A stretch of DNA of 64,000 nucleotides from Sordaria brevicollis (taxonomy: Eukaryota > Ascomycota > Sordariomycetes > Sordariales > Sordariaceae): positions 1 to 64,000 of the forward strand of contig JAUTDP010000005.1 of the NCBI GenBank assembly GCA_033439795.1, in the 5' to 3' direction. Below, one piece after another: positions 33,676 through 44,900 of this stretch (positions within the stretch are counted from its first letter, which is position 1; each line of letters starts with the position of its first letter). The position numbers were made by a program, and so were the translations under genes. The notes under the pieces were generated by a model, which ran no database searches, was not told the DNA's origin, and saw only the letters and a program-made list of their open reading frames with translations.

Positions 33676-36180
33676 GAGAGAGAGAGAGAGAGATAGAGAG
33701 AGAGAGATTTGGTCGCTTCGCTTCATTTAGGATAAACGCTGATGCATGGTGTGGGTACAACTCAACTTGTCTCGAGCGTAGATGGACGGCCGATGGCGGG
33801 CAGCATCGATGCATCACCATTTAACAATGAGCCATTGAGCCATTGAGGAGAGAAGTGTAAGCCCAGGGAATATCTGGGAGAAAGTTCTTCAATACAAATA
33901 TCAACGTATTGATGCTTTTCATGGTGCAATCTACCTCTCATCGTCATGACGGGAGGTCTGTCGAGCAGTGGCGGGCGAACCAAGTGGAAGTTAAGACGTC
34001 CTTCAGCGTGGTCTTAAACGGCGAGTTGTGCCTTCCCTAGACACGTCAAGGAAACTTCAGCATGGTCGAGACGGAAAGGACGAGGACCTTTTGGAAAGTG
34101 AAAGGAACGGGCTCACCCAACTCTTCAATATTCTTGTTTGCAAATGAAGAAGGTGCGAAAACGGATAGGGGAAGGAACAGACTGTACATCAGTGAACAAC
34201 AAGAATTCAGAATAGAAGGCATCAGTAGAAGTTTGGGCAATCAGTGACAGGAACAAGTCGTATCAGAGTATATTATCTACTTCTTCGAGAGGTTTCATCC
34301 TGGTGCACAAATTGTTTGCGTTAGCCTTTTGGGTTGATTTGGCACATATTCGTCATCCTCCCTCCAAGAAAACAAACTTGCGCAAGAGAAAGAACTCGTA
34401 TACCGTTTGATGAAACTGGAATGTGACAGGAAGGTCCTAATAACCACAAGCTAATTTGAGATCTCTCTGGTATGGCACTTCGGGATATCACCATCCAACT
34501 TGAACAGGATCGTCGACTTGGTGCTATGGCCATGATGAAGTAAGCGCCGATTTCCTGCATTCAGTTTGGTAGCATTTTCGACTCAGTCTTCAGTTGCGAG
34601 ATTTTTCTCCTTGTCATATTTGCTGTTTAATGGAGTTATATGCTATAGTCGACTCGGGTTTTAAACCAACAGTATGCATTCAGCCCGAGAGCATTTATCT
34701 CATGCTTTCACCCCAGACCAAACAAGCCCTACCCTAGGGCTATCACTTATCTCTAGTCTTGACACTTGGGATTGGCAGCACGATACATGTATGCTTCTCG
34801 AAGGAAGAAGATGGCTTTCTTAAAGACTTTTACATACCTTTGGGTGAAGCTAAGAGACATGGAGAACTGGTACTTCGGCTTAGACTCGATTTGACCATGG
34901 ATCTTGTCATTGCGCTACAGAACAATCGTCAGTAGACGTCCTCGCCCGCCTGTGGTCACTGACACTCATCGGCAGGACCACTATGCCTTCCTATTTGCCT
35001 CCATCTCAAGCTCACTATAACTAACCGGGGGTGGATGGTTATGTCAGAGGTCTACCAAATATGGTAGCTGTAGTGTTTGTGTTCTTCAGTGCGCCCCGAT
35101 GTGTTGAGAGTCTCAGCCAGAACTCCAACATACCGTCAATATGTGAAGAACAGTTCAATAGGTAAAAGGTTCTCGGGCAGCAATAGACACTCGCATGTCA
35201 TTAAGTGCCTAATTTTGTGTTCTTTCTATTGGTCTTCGCTTGATGATCTGGGGCGAAGCTTCAGCCGATGCTCCAAGTATTAAACCAATGTCCTTTTGCG
35301 GCAAATTGGCGGGAGGTCTAGAGTCGTTAACTCGAGGCTTGACATGATAGTGACAGGCCAGATTCTCGACATCTAAGCTGGACTGATCCGAGACATGGGC
35401 CGAACGCCAGCCGTCACTGGACGTGAGAACTTGCCCCAAATGCGAATGTATGTCTTTGGAATGCCGATGGTCGTGGCTAGCCACAGATGTCGCTTTCTTC
35501 CTGGTAGAATTATTAACGGACGGTAGTAGGCTGGAGTTGTATTGAGCCCATCGGCTGGTCGTAAGGACACAACCGGAGATTTGACTAGGAGGCTCGACTT
35601 GACTAATTTGGCGTTTGGTAGTCTCAACGTATCTAAGTCTTGTAGCGTCGTATCTCTTCGAGAACAAAGCTTCCAGAGAACGTTAATGATCAGTTGACTT
35701 TCTCACCCGAGGGTCTGCTCGTGGTTCCTGTGATGCCGCATGTCAACACCCGTCGGATCCTTGCCCCTTGAGGTGAAGTTCAGTTCCATCTGGTCTCAAA
35801 TCTTTCATCGGTCCTTCTACATAGGCACCCGCACAAGAACACCGTACCATCCATCCGATGTGGACCAGACTCCTCTCTCTCTTCACAAGGTTTGATGTGT
35901 CTTCCATCTCTTTTACCTGGCCTTCCATTGGTAGGGGCCAAAGCTCTTCCGTGCTCTGGTAGCTCCTGCCTCATCAGAACACGGATAGCACTTACCCAGA
36001 CTCAGTAACTAGGTACCTCGAGCGAACGGAATGGCAGGATTTGGCAGGTCAGCAACATGCACTTTCCTTGTATCAAGCGCGCAAAAACCAATACAGACAT
36101 ATCAAACACAGGCTTTTTCTAAACATCATCTGAGTGTTCATAAGCACTAGCTAGCCCTTAAAACTGTCAATATCCACAAC
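32568..36180. other. Intergenic region with dinucleotide repeats
   Basis: This contains the promoter of the methyltransferase gene near 32568-33000. A (TA)n tract at about 33644-33671 is followed by a (GA)n tract at about 33672-33708. Several short frames are open but none resembles a protein family. Confidence 0.5.
33644..33708. repeat. Compound (TA)n(GA)n microsatellite
   Basis: About 13 TA units run directly into about 17 GA units with one interruption. It creates artificial Ile-Tyr and Ser-Leu repeats in minus-strand frames. Confidence 0.9.
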
Positions 36181-36289
36181 GGCAAGATGGCCGAGCGGTC
36201 TAAGGCGCCAGGTTCAGGTCTACTTGAACTTTGCTCATACGAGCTTCCTGGTCCAGCAATGGGCGTGGGTTCGAATCCCACTCTTGTCA
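36181..36289 (+). tRNA. tRNA-Leu, anticodon CAG, with intron
   Basis: The acceptor stem GGCAAGA (36181-36187) pairs with TCTTGTC (36282-36288), discriminator A at 36289. The A box TGGCCGAGCGG and B box GGTTCGAATCC are canonical. The anticodon stem CCAGG/CCTGG (36208-36212, 36247-36251) encloses the loop with CAG at 36215-36217. A 27-nt intron (36219-36245) lies after position 37, the usual place. A leucine-type variable arm (TCCA/TGGG with a GCAA loop) is present. T runs at about 36295 and 36310 can terminate RNA polymerase III. CCA is not encoded. It reads leucine CUG codons. Confidence 0.97.
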
Positions 36290-37093
36290 TTATCTTTTGT
36301 TGGGGGTTTCTTTTTGACCTTTTGCGATGTTGCTTTCGGTTTCGCTTGTCCGCATTGCCCTTGGCCGCCGGCTGTGTTGTGGATCACGGACGCTGAAGTG
36401 GCGGTAGCGCGAAACCCTCAAGAAGACGGGGCGACTTCTCGCAACAATTTTTTTTTTTTTCGATCCTGAAAGAGTCTTCTGCCTGATCGCTTTTTGGATC
36501 GCCATAAAGAGGCGTAGAAAAGGAGCGTTTTTCTGTCGGGATACGTCGTTGTTCCCATGACTGCAGAGATGAAGTTCAGGAGCATCTCGTGAGCTCTGGG
36601 CACACAGTTGTGAAGAATGCTTTGTGAGGTGATGCCCTCCCAGCTGACCAGCAGCTGCCAGGCAAGCCAATGCCAGTTGCCGGCCGCCAGGGGCAAGCTC
36701 CATCAAGCAATCAACAGTGACGAAGTTGAAGGGGAACCTGCTTATCTTATCGCGGTTGACGAAGGGCCGCGAGCTGCAACATCGCATTGCACATTCACCG
36801 TGACTTTTACAATTTCCGGCTTGTTGGCGTACGAAGTTAAAACACTTGATCATCTTCCTTTCTTGTCTATCAAGCAAAACCTGTCATTGCCAGCTGGCCA
36901 GTCGAGACGTTACCGTAATACACACGATTTACCTTCCATCACGTCCTGCCCGTATATTGGCATCTGGTTCACCCCTCGATTTTTGGATAGCTCCTGCCCC
37001 GCCACAAGCTAGCAACTTCTCCCCGATACATCGTCTTCGACAACGCATACCGCTTCAGATCACATCTTTTGTATCTGCAAAACTCTTGTTAAA
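36290..37093. other. Intergenic region upstream of the UCH37-type gene
   Basis: This holds the tRNA terminator T runs, a T tract at about 36450-36460, and the promoter and leader of the downstream gene. Minus-strand frames here are not supported as genes. Confidence 0.5.
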
Positions 37094-38232
37094 ATGAGTG
37101 GCGGTTGGAATACCAGTAAGTTTCGCTGCGACACACCAGCTACAGTGCTTCCAAAGCTAACAACTTGTTCACAGTCGAGTCCGATGCGGTATGTTAGCCA
37201 TAGATTGACCTCGAATTACGACAACAGGCGCAAACTCCACGAGGATGATAAACGACTGACCACGCAGCCCAGGGTGTCTTCACCGATCTTCTCACCAACC
37301 TGGGCGTAAAAGGTGTCCAATTCGAGGAACTCCTCTCTCTAGAACCCGACGCCCTCGCACAGCTTCACCCCGTCTACGGCGTCATCTTCCTTTTCAAGTA
37401 CCCAACGAACGTGCCCTACCGAGGGACCGATAAGCCTCTCGACGGTACCTTCGACTATGAAGCCAGCGAGCGCCTCTTCTTCGCCCATCAGACCATCCAA
37501 AACGCGTGCGGGACGCAAGCGCTGCTGAGTGTGCTTCTCAACAAGGCCGACCCTTCGATGTCGCAGGAGGGCGATGCGGGTTACATCGACATCGGCGACA
37601 AGCTTCGCGACTTCCGCGACTTCACCATCGCGCTGCCTGCCGAGATCCGCGGCGAGGCGCTCTCCAACTCGGAGCTGATCCGCGACACCCACAACTCGTT
37701 TGCGCGCAGCAGCCCTTTTGTCGACGAGACGCAGCGCCGGCCCGATGAGGAGGAAGGAGACGCTTTCCACTTTATTGCCTACTCCCCCATCGGCGGAACA
37801 CTCTACGAGCTCGACGGACTACAGCCGGCGCCCATCAGCCACGGCGCCTGCACCCAGGAGGACTTCCCGCAAAAGGTTATGGACGTTTTGCAGCGGCGCA
37901 TTGCCAGGTACGACGCCAACGAGATCAGGTTCAACCTGCTGGCTATGACTCGTGATCTGCGGATCCGGGCGCGCGAGTTTGCTGATGATGACTTGTTGGC
38001 GAGCGAGGAGCGCAAGCGTGAGGCTTGGCGGTTTGAGAATGCGCTGAGGAGACACAACTTTGTTGGGTTTGCTGGAGAGATTCTCAAGGGAGTTGTGTCG
38101 GCGAAGCTTGTGGAGGGAGGAAGTGCGTATGATGACTGGGTTAAGCAGGGCAAGAAGAAGATGGAGAAGAGGGCAGCTGAGCAAAGGGCAAGGAAAGGTG
38201 GAGAGGGGGAAGACGTGGAAATGCAGGGCTAA
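37094..38232 (+). CDS. UCH37/UCHL5-type ubiquitin C-terminal hydrolase
   Basis: Cysteine peptidase family C12. In other organisms UCH37 trims ubiquitin at the proteasome (bound by Rpn13) and in INO80. Exons 37094-37115, 37175-37188 and 37273-38232 give 331 residues, close to human UCHL5 (329). The start MSGGWNT joins IESDA and GVFTDLL across two introns; the middle exon is only 14 nt. Catalytic residues are present: Gln85, Cys91 in NACGTQ, His178 in DAFHF, and Asp193 in LYELDG. A C-terminal helical region (AWRFENALRRHNFVGFAGEILKG) matches the ULD that binds Rpn13, followed by a Lys/Glu-rich tail. The acceptor of exon 3 is the AG at 37271-37272, not the earlier CAG at 37265-37267, because only the former keeps the frame. 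Confidence 0.95.
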
Positions 38233-38858
38233 GGGTTCCCTTTAATCGGTTGCCGGCGCGATGGACCTGTTAGGTACCAATATCAAGCCTAGAAGAACCC
38301 ATGGTTCTGATGTGTTCAACATGTGGTGTTTAAGGGCACGAGGTCCAAAGGCTCGTTGAACATGTGGATTTGAGGAAAAGGGTAATGATATCATAGGAGG
38401 TCCGACTATCATATACCCAGAATACCCAAAGTGGCAAAACCACAACAAAACCGTCTCTCTTCCAAGCATCACTTCTCACGCAGCAATGAAGGCACATACA
38501 AAGTGAACTCAGAGATGCTGGATTGGGTATCAGTTTCGGGAAGGCTAGCTACCTGAACATCATGCGGCTCTGCATCAGGGGCAGACATGTACGTCACAGC
38601 CACTCAAAGAGCCCAGGTAACCCGCGAATAGGTTTGGCGTCCCGTTGGCGTTTATGCCAGGACTTGAATGATTGCTTGTGCTCGCCGTTTCATGCTTTCT
38701 CAAATTCTTTTATTGAGTATTCATGATCGACCCCTTTTCCCCTGGAATCGTGACCTTTGACCCGAAAAATGCCATGCTCGCGTACACCGTTCCGGAAAAA
38801 AAGTGAAGCCCTCAATCAAAACATCCCCTCGTCCAATCACCTTGCTATCAAAGCGCAT
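38233..38858. other. Convergent 3' intergenic region
   Basis: This 626-bp stretch lies between the UCH37-type gene (plus) and the ribosomal protein gene (minus) and should hold both 3' UTRs. The near-repeat GTTCAACATGTGG and GTTGAACATGTGG occurs around 38306 and 38354. No gene. Confidence 0.55.
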
Positions 38859-39906
38859 TTAAGCGGCAGTGATGGCACGGCGGACGCGAGCGCCACGCTG
38901 GCGGGAGGAAAGGTGAGCCTCCTCGCGGACAACGGCCTCGGACTTCTGGACGATCTCATCGGCCTCAGTGAGGATGAGCTCGATGTGGCAGGGGTTGGAC
39001 ATGTAGGGGTTGATCTATCGCCAAATGTTAGCCCGTGGTTGCTACTATCTGCCTGCTGCTGTCGAGACAGAAATCGGGGGGTATTTCGGGGGAAACGTAC
39101 GCGACCGTGAGCGCGGTAAGTGCGGCGGCGCTGCTTGGGGGCCTGGTTGACCTGGATGTGCTTGACAACGAGGTTGCCAGTGTCGAGGCCCTTGGCATCG
39201 GCGTTGGCCTCAGCGTTCTTGAGGAGACCGAGGAGGAACTCGGCGGACTTGACGGGCCAGCGGGCGCGGGAAACACCGAACTGCTTGCCTATATGACGAA
39301 AAAACGGTCAGCACCGTGTCTTCCATATCCTCCATTCCGTCTTCTGCGGTTTCGTATGTCGCTCGGTCGTGGTTCCATCATGATGACAATTCGCCCATAT
39401 TCCCCTCCACTTTATCCTCCCCAGTGTCCCCGTTGTCGTCGCATGATGTACCGGTTCGGGTGTCTTTGTGATTGTGCATGTAAATCTCGAGTAGTCGTAC
39501 CTTGGGCGGCGCGGCCGGTGCCACCAGCGTAGCGTCTCATGGGGACAGCCTCCTTCTTCTCAAGAACGTTCTCGAGGAACTTCTGAGCACGCTGGAGCTT
39601 CCAGCCATTGATGGCCTGGGCGGTCTCGCGGGTGTTCTTGAAGGAGACACGGAGGTAAGAGCCGCGCGAGCGGGCGGACTTAGCCGGGGCAATCTCAGTC
39701 GCAGCGTACCGAACCTGCAATTTTGAACATGACTTCGGTCAGCGATTCCCTCTCCTCCAAGTGCTCGGATTGCTCGCAAAGCCGTAATTGTCGTCCGTCG
39801 AGAATTTCGTCGTCATTTCGGCTGCAGAAGCCCGAAAACTGTCCTGAAGCAAAATAACGGCGGCAATTCTCTCGTTCGGCGGGTTTCGCAGGGATTTACT
39901 CACCAT
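38859..39906 (-). CDS. rpl17: 60S ribosomal protein L17 (uL22)
   Basis: Structural protein of the large subunit that lines the peptide exit tunnel. Four coding exons on the minus strand: 39906-39904, 39714-39501, 39288-39101, 39014-38859, total 186 residues, usual length. The protein begins [20 protein letters not shown] and includes [74 protein letters not shown] and ends VRRAITAA, all typical of uL22. The first coding exon is just the ATG, followed directly by GTGAGT; the next exon starts with GTT for Val2. All four junctions keep frame and have GT..AG ends. Third positions are strongly C, fitting high expression. It diverges from the fibrillarin gene. Confidence 0.97.
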
Positions 39907-40450
39907 CTTGCCTGCTTGTCGATGAGAGGACGGGGAATCGACCAAGTGTGATGTTCAGAGGTGGTGATGGGTTCCAATTTTGGCGTACAAAAACCGATTT
40001 TCGCGATTAGGGCTCTGTGGGCACTGCCGCCAGGTGGCTCGTGCGGACCGTCACTTTCTCTGTGGCACGTGCACGCGGGGACAGTAAGTGCTAGCGTCGA
40101 TAACAGCCTGCCGCCTCGAGGACAGGCCGTGCACGATAGCCTCCGCAACAAGTTGGAGAACCTCGACCGCCACGCCTGGGTGACAGCCAATGGCAAAGGC
40201 AAAAGGCCTCAACCGAAAAAAAAAGTGCTCCAGCAATGAGACTCTGTGCCCCGCTTTTTTTTCTCTTCAATCCATGTCCAGGAAATTTTGCACCCAGCTC
40301 CAGCAAAAGCTCTTTTCCGAGTCTCTCGACAGCGCCGCGCGACAACTCTAAACCCATTGTGCCTCGCACGACAGATTCTACAACGCGTTTCGGCCCAGAA
40401 TCGCAACTTATCCCGACTCCGATTTATCAATACCGACACATTTTATAAAA
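39907..40450. promoter_or_regulatory. Shared divergent promoter, rpl17 and fibrillarin genes
   Basis: Only 544 bp separate the start codons of two ribosome-production genes transcribed away from each other, so common control is likely. The fibrillarin side is pyrimidine-rich (40250-40330) and ends in TTTTATAAAAATG. No specific factor site is claimed. Confidence 0.7.
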
Positions 40451-41906
40451 ATGGGCTTCGATCGTGGTGGCAGAGGCGGCGCCCGTGGCGGCGGTCGTGG
40501 TGGATTCGGTGGTGATCGCGGTGGCCGTGGTGGTGCCCGCGGTGGTGGCCGTGGTGGCTTCGGTGGTGAGTTTGGCCTCAATACCATCGCCTGAACGGTC
40601 TTTGCGGTTGTACCGTTGCTTCTGTTCGTTATCCCGAGAGTTGTGTCGAGTTTTGCTGCGACCCATAGTCGCCATGCAGGCCTTTTGACACTTCGCATGG
40701 GATGACGACTTCAGTCGAACACCATCTCGCACCAGATCTACATGCGATAGCAACAACAATCAGCTTAACGGCAACAACTTACTGACAATGCCTCTATAGG
40801 TGGCCGTGGTGGTGGTGCTCCCCGTGGTCGCGGTGGTGCTCGCGGTGGCCGTGGCGGGTACGTTTTATTCCTAAGTCTGATCATGATAACTTGGCCAGAC
40901 TTTGACTGACATTACAACTCTAGTCCCGCTCGTGGTGGTCGCGGTGGTGGCCGCGGTGGTGCCAAGGGTGGCGCTGCCGGCAAGAAGGTCATTGTCGAGC
41001 CTCACCGTCACAAGGGCGTCTTCGTCGCTCGTGGTGGTAAGGAGGATCTCCTCGCTACCGTCAACCTCGTCCCTGGCGAGTCTGTCTATGGCGAGAAGAG
41101 AATCTCTGTCGAGAACGCCTCCAAGGAGGAGGGTGGTGCTTCCACCAAGACTGAGTACCGCGTACGTTTTCCCAGGCTTTCCCACTTGTTGCTTTGGGCA
41201 ATGACTAACTGTGGACTTTACAGATCTGGAACCCTTTCCGTTCCAAGCTTGCTGCCGGTATCCTCGGTGGTCTTGAAACCATCTATATGAAGCCTGGTTC
41301 CAAGGTCCTGTACCTTGGTGCTGCCTCTGGTACCTCCGTCTCCCACGTTGCCGATATCGTCGGCCCTACCGGTTCCGTTTACGCTGTCGAGTTCTCCCAC
41401 CGTTCCGGCCGTGATCTCATCAACATGGCCACTCGCCGCACCAACGTCATTCCTATCGTTGAGGATGCCCGTAAGCCCATGGCGTACCGCATGCTCCTCC
41501 CCATGGTCGATGTCATCTTCGCCGATGTTGCCCAGCCCGATCAGGCCAGGTAAGCCAATCCATGCGTATTCTCAAATTCTAACACATGACACTAACCCAA
41601 TGTAGAATTGTTGGTATCAACGCCAAGCTGTTCTTGAAGCAGGGTGGTGGTCTCCTCATCTCTATCAAGGCTTCTTGCATTGACTCCACTGCTCCCCCTG
41701 AGCAGGTCTTCGCTTCCGAAGTCCAGAAGCTCCGTGAGGACAAGTTCTTCCCCAAGGAGCAGTTGACTCTTGGTACGTTACACCGCACTCCTTATGGCTG
41801 ATGACAGGAATCAAAGAAACTAACACAGCTGCCAACAGAGCCCTATGAGCGTGACCACGCCATGGTTTCTTGCGTCTACCAGCAGAAGGAGTTCGTCGAT
41901 AACTGA
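40451..41906 (+). CDS. nop1: Fibrillarin, nucleolar rRNA 2'-O-methyltransferase
   Basis: Catalytic subunit of box C/D snoRNPs, methylating rRNA ribose and histone H2A glutamine in other eukaryotes. Six exons, 40451-40565, 40800-40857, 40924-41161, 41224-41549, 41606-41772 and 41839-41906, give 323 residues; all phases agree. Residues 1 to about 78 form a Gly-Arg-rich (GAR) domain broken by two introns. The methyltransferase part begins [18 protein letters not shown] and carries the SAM-binding [19 protein letters not shown], a [14 protein letters not shown] strand, [16 protein letters not shown], and [17 protein letters not shown]; it ends with [24 protein letters not shown] family features. 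The first intron (234 nt) is the longest. Complete and intact. Confidence 0.97.
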
Positions 41907-44900
41907 GTTTCGAATTAGTACTGTTCTATCTTCGTTGCTCTGTTCTGGAACCTTCACATAATTCGGTGTTCTACTGGCAGGATGGTTTTGTAAATCTGGA
42001 ACGGCGAATGGCGTTTGGGTATTTGCCTTGTATTAGCATTGTGGGAATAAAGCACCAGGGTTCTTAGACTGACATCCGAAGTGACCCCGGTTGCTTCTTC
42101 ACCTTCACGTCGCCTTTCACGATTTCGTCACGACTCTCCAACCACCAAGCAACGAACCCGATGCTCGCCACGAATGAGCCACCCTACATCACGTCAACAA
42201 CGATCACCAGAGTCAACCAGCCCAAGAACGAGGCCGATGTTGGATATTCAAGCGGGGGCTGCGTTCACCTGCCCCGAAGATGGTCGACAGCACATTTGCT
42301 TTCCCGACAAGATTCACGACGGTTTGGAGTTTGCGAGTCTGGGCTCTCTTACCTATCTTCTCGGGATCAAGCAGACCATTGTCGCTATACAAAGGGCCCT
42401 CGAAATTCGGCGAATGTTTGGATACAGTTTGCATGAGTACAGACAGCGAAACAACTACGTCATGACTTAGGGACTATCTATACATGCCAAGTCAACCCAG
42501 TATAGCGAGGCCATGTGTTGCAGTCAATATGTCTGATGGCGAGCACAGTCGAGTTTGCTTAGCCTTATAGACACCAATATCAGCGTTTTGATTCATTCTT
42601 ACTTCCCTATGACGGCCTTGTTTATGTCTTAAACTTGTTCTCTCCTGTTGACCCATCCGTGGGTCACATGTTTCTCTTCGCTGGGCAGCATGGCCTTTGT
42701 CCAGATCGTCTCATCATGTTGTATCAACACTCCGTGGTCAACTGTTATACGTCGAAGGGACTTGGTGACGCAGCATTGCTTTCACAATCAACTTGAGCTA
42801 ACGAGATTCAATCTAGGAAACACCCTGATACGGGTCAAACACCTCTGATGGAGCGAGCGGACAGTAGGTATATCACCCATAGCTGGCAGCTACACTACGC
42901 ACGAACCACGGGAACACACCAGTCAGGCTTGGAGATGTCATCAAACCTGAAGTCTTGGAGATCCTCTTTAGTGATTTTGAACCCAGGCGGTCGCTGAGCA
43001 GCAAGGATCCTGCGAGGGTCATGGCCTATCAACAAGACGAAGCCTTTCATGCTATTTGTGGTTTCTGTCTTTCCTGCCTTGATCCACTCGTGAAGCACAA
43101 GCACTTTGTTCCATACCGGCCACTCCTCATAGACTATCTTAGGACCTAATCTGTCTTCAAATCGCATTTTTCTGATGCCCAGGTCACTTTGGAAGCACAC
43201 CGATAGTCTCTACATCAAGGTGCTACGTCGGACACTTCGATTAGTGCCATGCGCATTCAGAGGGATGAATCCCACCAGGCCACTTACATCGCCGGTGTCC
43301 AAGTTGGATTTATCATACTTACTATTGTATGAGACTCGGTCCAAGATGCTTGCTTACTACCTTGCTTAACCATCTATTCACCTTGTGAGCCTTGACTCTA
43401 CATCGGACACCGACCCACGATCTCGGTCATTCAAAGGTCCCTAACTGAAACCAAGCCTTCTACGATCTAGTTGAACAAGCTTGACCTTAATATCGACCGG
43501 ACTGAAGGGGACCAATCGCGCCGCTCTCACCAGATCCAACCCTTCTTTATTAAATCGCCTCCAAGGGTATGTTTCCCGTCAAACCGCTTACATTTCTCAT
43601 CTACCTGTTGAATAGCTTATGCTGACTATATGGGCAAGGCTGAGGTTCTCTTTTGAACCTTCTATATCAGTGTATCACACGTTCTTTGTTCTTGACCGGG
43701 CAGTGCACTCATAGCTTGACCGGTAAGAGACGACCTATCTCAAACCCACCTGTGGACTACTTACCCAAGCAAGCCCAGCCTACCTACCTCTACAGGAAGA
43801 ATTTGTGAGGCAGCAGCTGTGCTCCTTTCATCTCATTTCGATTCCTTCAGTCATCCATTCACCAAACGTTCTTGTCGATTCTACTAGAACGTACGATCCA
43901 AACCAACGACAAAGACAACACGAGACGCGCGCCAGGTTATCCGAACGCCCTTTTCTCCTCGGATCCTATCTGCACATAAAAGGGGTAAATCCCCAAGGAG
44001 AAATCGACGATCGACCTAGGATTGGCCGTACACCTTTCGAAGCGGTTAAGGCAAGGAAAGAGGCGCTTTTGCCGTCGGCGTCAAACCAGACACGTCTTAC
44101 TCTTGGCAACCATATTATCTCGTCAGCGGCACACTCCCGCGTTTTGATGGCTGATCATGACGATGATTGGGCCTCAGTGGTCGACAACTGCGAAACCAGT
44201 TTGTATCTTTCTTTCCCTTGTGTCGTTGTTGTTGAGGTTGGTCTAGACTTGGAAGCTGTAGGTTGTCGGATGGACAGATGTCAGGGCCAATGTAGGTCTT
44301 CTTCTTCTTCTTCTTTCCCGCTACGACAGGTGTAAAATCAGCATCTTCCAGTTACATACGTATGTACCAAACGCTCTCTTGAGCATTGCCGAATGGATTT
44401 GAGTTACTCTATCCTTGATCTACCTGCAGCCTTTCTCATCTCGGATGCAGTCCGCCCTGGATCCGCGCAAGCGATGTCTGAAGGTGAATCGTTCAAACGA
44501 CGGCGACGAAGGCAACAGGTTGGGCAAATCACAAGCAGTACATACCGACTTCGCCGGTTACTGGGAACTTCATCGAAAAGCAAACATGGGAAGAATAAAA
44601 CCACCAGCGCCATATGGACACATTCCTCACCTCTACACAAATGGCAGTGATCAAACTTGTGGTGATGTACTTTCCAGTTCACCCTTTCCACGCCTTGACT
44701 TCACTCGGCATTTACTTTACTAGTGTTTTACAAACTTGGCGTACAGTGTTATACGAGAAATTATTAGAACTACATAAAGCGTCTGATGACGGAGTTTAGT
44801 TCCGGTTCTTGTCAGATGATGGCATTTGTCGGTTTGAAGAAGACTCAATACTATAGCGAATGGAATTTTGGAGAGTTGACTACCTACTACGTTTATTGCA

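Noticed and set aside
39289..39903. Box C/D snoRNA in the rpl17 introns
   Set aside because: ATGATGG and CTGA elements occur, but the C box deviates, no closing stem is visible, and the CTGA overlaps the branch site.
40566..40799. snoRNA in the first fibrillarin intron
   Set aside because: The intron is long enough, but no proper C box with paired ends was found.
43805..44723. Possible two-exon gene from frames at 43805-44335 and 44415-44723
   Set aside because: No family motif, no clear splice pair and a CTT repeat inside; not supportable.
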